Below are positions 6,299-6,620 of a DNA stretch of 6,620 bases, piece by piece. The notes beneath the pieces were generated by a model. It saw only the letters and a program-made list of their open reading frames with translations, did not search any database and was not told the origin of the DNA. The DNA is from Candidatus Aenigmatarchaeota archaeon. GTDB taxonomy: Archaea > Aenigmatarchaeota > Aenigmatarchaeia > GW2011-AR5. Each line of letters starts with the position of its first letter. Positions within the stretch are counted from its first letter, which is position 1. The translations under genes were made by a program, and so were the position numbers. Where the stretch lies: contig JACQIE010000082.1 in the NCBI GenBank assembly GCA_016198645.1, forward strand, positions 1 to 6,620, read 5' to 3'.

Positions 6299-6393
6299 AT
6301 GCCTAAATCCGACTTCTTGAACTTGACTTTTTTGGCTACTTTTTGGTATAGCTTCTCTAGTTCAGGTTCTTTGAATTTCACTTCTTCTTTCAT
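6295..6393 (-). CDS. possible 32-residue lysine-rich small protein, convergent with the PIN gene
   Basis: A minus-strand frame runs from ATG at 6393 to TAA at 6295-6297, overlapping the end of the PIN gene by four bases. An in-frame TGA upstream with no start between makes this ATG the first possible one. The product begins MKEEVKFKEPELEKLYQKVA and is very rich in Lys and Glu; residues 9-25 could form one amphipathic helix. A strong TATA box lies 26 bases before the ATG, exactly right for a leaderless mRNA, which is the main support. No family is recognised. It may be an antitoxin-like partner of the PIN protein, an unrelated small protein, or a promoter for an antisense RNA running into the PIN gene's 3' end. 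Confidence 0.5.
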   Translation of the reverse strand: MKEEVKFKEPELEKLYQKVAKKVKFKKSDLGI

Positions 6394-6415
6394 AAAAAGT
6401 ATATCGCCGCTAGCA

Positions 6416-6423
6416 TATTTATA
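6416..6423 (-). promoter_or_regulatory. strong archaeal TATA box for the 32-codon ORF
   Basis: The minus strand reads CTATAAATATG, near-consensus for archaeal TBP. Its centre is 26 bases from the ATG at 6393, so transcription should start at or next to the start codon. Confidence 0.6.
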
Positions 6424-6434
6424 GGCGTTGTTTC

Positions 6435-6620
6435 ATGATGAACGTAGTAAACTACCCGCCACTAAAGTGGCGGGCGTTAGGAAAACGAAGGAAAGGACTC
6501 TCACGCATTGTTCGGATTTTTGTGGGAGTGGGTTCGCTTTCGGCTTTATTACGAGGAATCTTTGAATTCCTCGTATACACAAAGACTTTCTACAAAAAGT
6601 CTTTGTTGTACTTGTTTACC
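6435..6620 (+). CDS. open frame running off the right edge, doubtful
   Basis: From ATG ATG at 6435-6440 a frame stays open for 62 codons to the window edge. It begins MMNVVNYPPLKWRALGKRRK, continues with a mildly hydrophobic Leu/Phe-rich part and has a TATA-like AGTATATC about 30 bases upstream. The palindrome at 6455-6474 and both perfect hairpins at 6550-6605 lie inside it, which is unusual for coding sequence. A 62-codon open frame is also not rare by chance. The next few hundred bases would settle it. Confidence 0.2.
   Translation, partial: MMNVVNYPPLKWRALGKRRKGLSRIVRIFVGVGSLSALLRGIFEFLVYTKTFYKKSLLYLFT
6455..6474 (+). repeat. palindromic repeat, right copy (perfect)
   Basis: CCCGCCACTAAAGTGGCGGG is a 9-bp perfect stem around AA. 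A second, smaller palindrome, GTAGTAAACTAC (6444-6455), abuts it on the left. It is the inverted partner of the copy at 5677-5696. No poly-T follows, so it is not an obvious terminator. Confidence 0.9.
6550..6605 (+). other. tandem perfect stem-loops, possible structured RNA or element end
   Basis: Stem-loop A pairs TACGAGGAAT (6550-6559) with ATTCCTCGTA (6566-6575) around CTTTGA. Stem-loop B pairs CAAAGACTTT (6580-6589) with AAAGTCTTTG (6596-6605) around CTACAA. Both have perfect 10-bp stems and 6-base loops, four bases apart. TCTTTG in A's loop region (6559-6564) can pair with CAAAGA in B's 5' arm (6580-6585), so alternative folds exist. No known RNA family is recognised. The structure may be part of something continuing to the right. 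Confidence 0.6.

Larger units (their letters stand above)
5677..6474. mobile_element. candidate mobile or acquired module: PIN nuclease plus small ORF between inverted palindromes
   Basis: Two nearly identical 20-base palindromes in opposite orientation bracket 758 bases that hold the PIN gene and a convergent 32-codon ORF. Base composition drops sharply inside: bases 6001-6060 and 6181-6240 each count 20 G+C of 60, against 32 of 60 in Pelota lines 4861-4920 and 5401-5460. No transposase gene is visible, so any movement would depend on an enzyme encoded elsewhere. IS200/IS605 ends carry hairpins of the same general kind, but normally not as an inverted pair, so a REPIN-like or MITE-like arrangement is an equally good reading. 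No target-site duplication was found by eye. Confidence 0.35.

Noticed and set aside
5677..6474. The palindromes as transcription terminators
   Set aside because: Neither is followed by a T-tract on the relevant strand, and archaeal termination relies on U-tracts. Their near-identity and flanking CTACC suggest a shared repeat origin.
6435..6500. C/D box small RNA starting at ATGATGA (6435-6441)
   Set aside because: The C-box-like sequence is not followed by a CTGA D box at a suitable distance.
6549..6620. Minus-strand open frame entering from the right edge and ending at TAA 6549-6551
   Set aside because: Only 23 codons are visible, and they lie wholly within the tandem stem-loops, which explain the sequence better.
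6475..6620. Remnant of an IS200/IS605 transposase (TnpA or TnpB)
   Set aside because: No frame here shows transposase motifs such as HUH or a zinc ribbon; only the hairpins recall the family.
1..6620. CRISPR arrays, tRNA or rRNA genes
   Set aside because: No regularly spaced direct repeats, and no cloverleaf or rRNA-like sequence were seen on either strand.

Overview
The window looks archaeal. It carries a complete gene for Pelota (aPelota/Dom34), a ribosome-rescue factor found in archaea and eukaryotes but not in bacteria. Several genes have archaeal-type TATA boxes 20-30 bases before their starts, and two starts lie so close to the predicted transcription start that the mRNAs would be leaderless or nearly so. 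Nothing in the window fixes the phylum. The two large anchored surface proteins without a recognisable family would fit a small-genome lineage such as DPANN (Micrarchaeota- or Diapherotrites-like), but that is only a guess.

Layout, left to right. Bases 2-67 hold what may be the last 21 codons of a plus-strand membrane protein, convergent with the next gene. Two minus-strand genes then fill 110-4443. In transcription order they are a 377-residue single-pass anchored surface protein with three ~97-residue beta modules and no cysteine, then, after a 92-base gap, a 1035-residue five-pass membrane protein. The latter has a coiled-coil cytoplasmic half, a Gly/Pro linker and a beta-rich extracytoplasmic half with four cysteines. 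They probably act together at the cell surface. Bases 4444-4673 form a divergent regulatory region with a TATA box readable in both directions, a possible 52-residue hydrophobic ORF and a 10-bp inverted repeat around the Pelota start codon. Pelota follows on the plus strand (4674-5660).

The right end (about 5677-6474) is different in character. A low-GC PIN-domain nuclease gene and a convergent 32-codon ORF overlapping its 3' end by four bases are bracketed by two near-identical 20-base palindromes in opposite orientation. Two sampled 60-base lines of the PIN gene count to 33% GC against 53% for two Pelota lines. The small ORF has a strong TATA box 26 bases before its ATG. No conventional VapB-type antitoxin lies upstream of the PIN gene. 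I read this as a recently acquired, possibly mobile module, and it is the best candidate here for something undescribed. Beyond it, at 6550-6605, two perfect 10-bp stem-loops with 6-base loops stand side by side with an alternative pairing between them, suggesting a structured RNA or element end continuing past the window.
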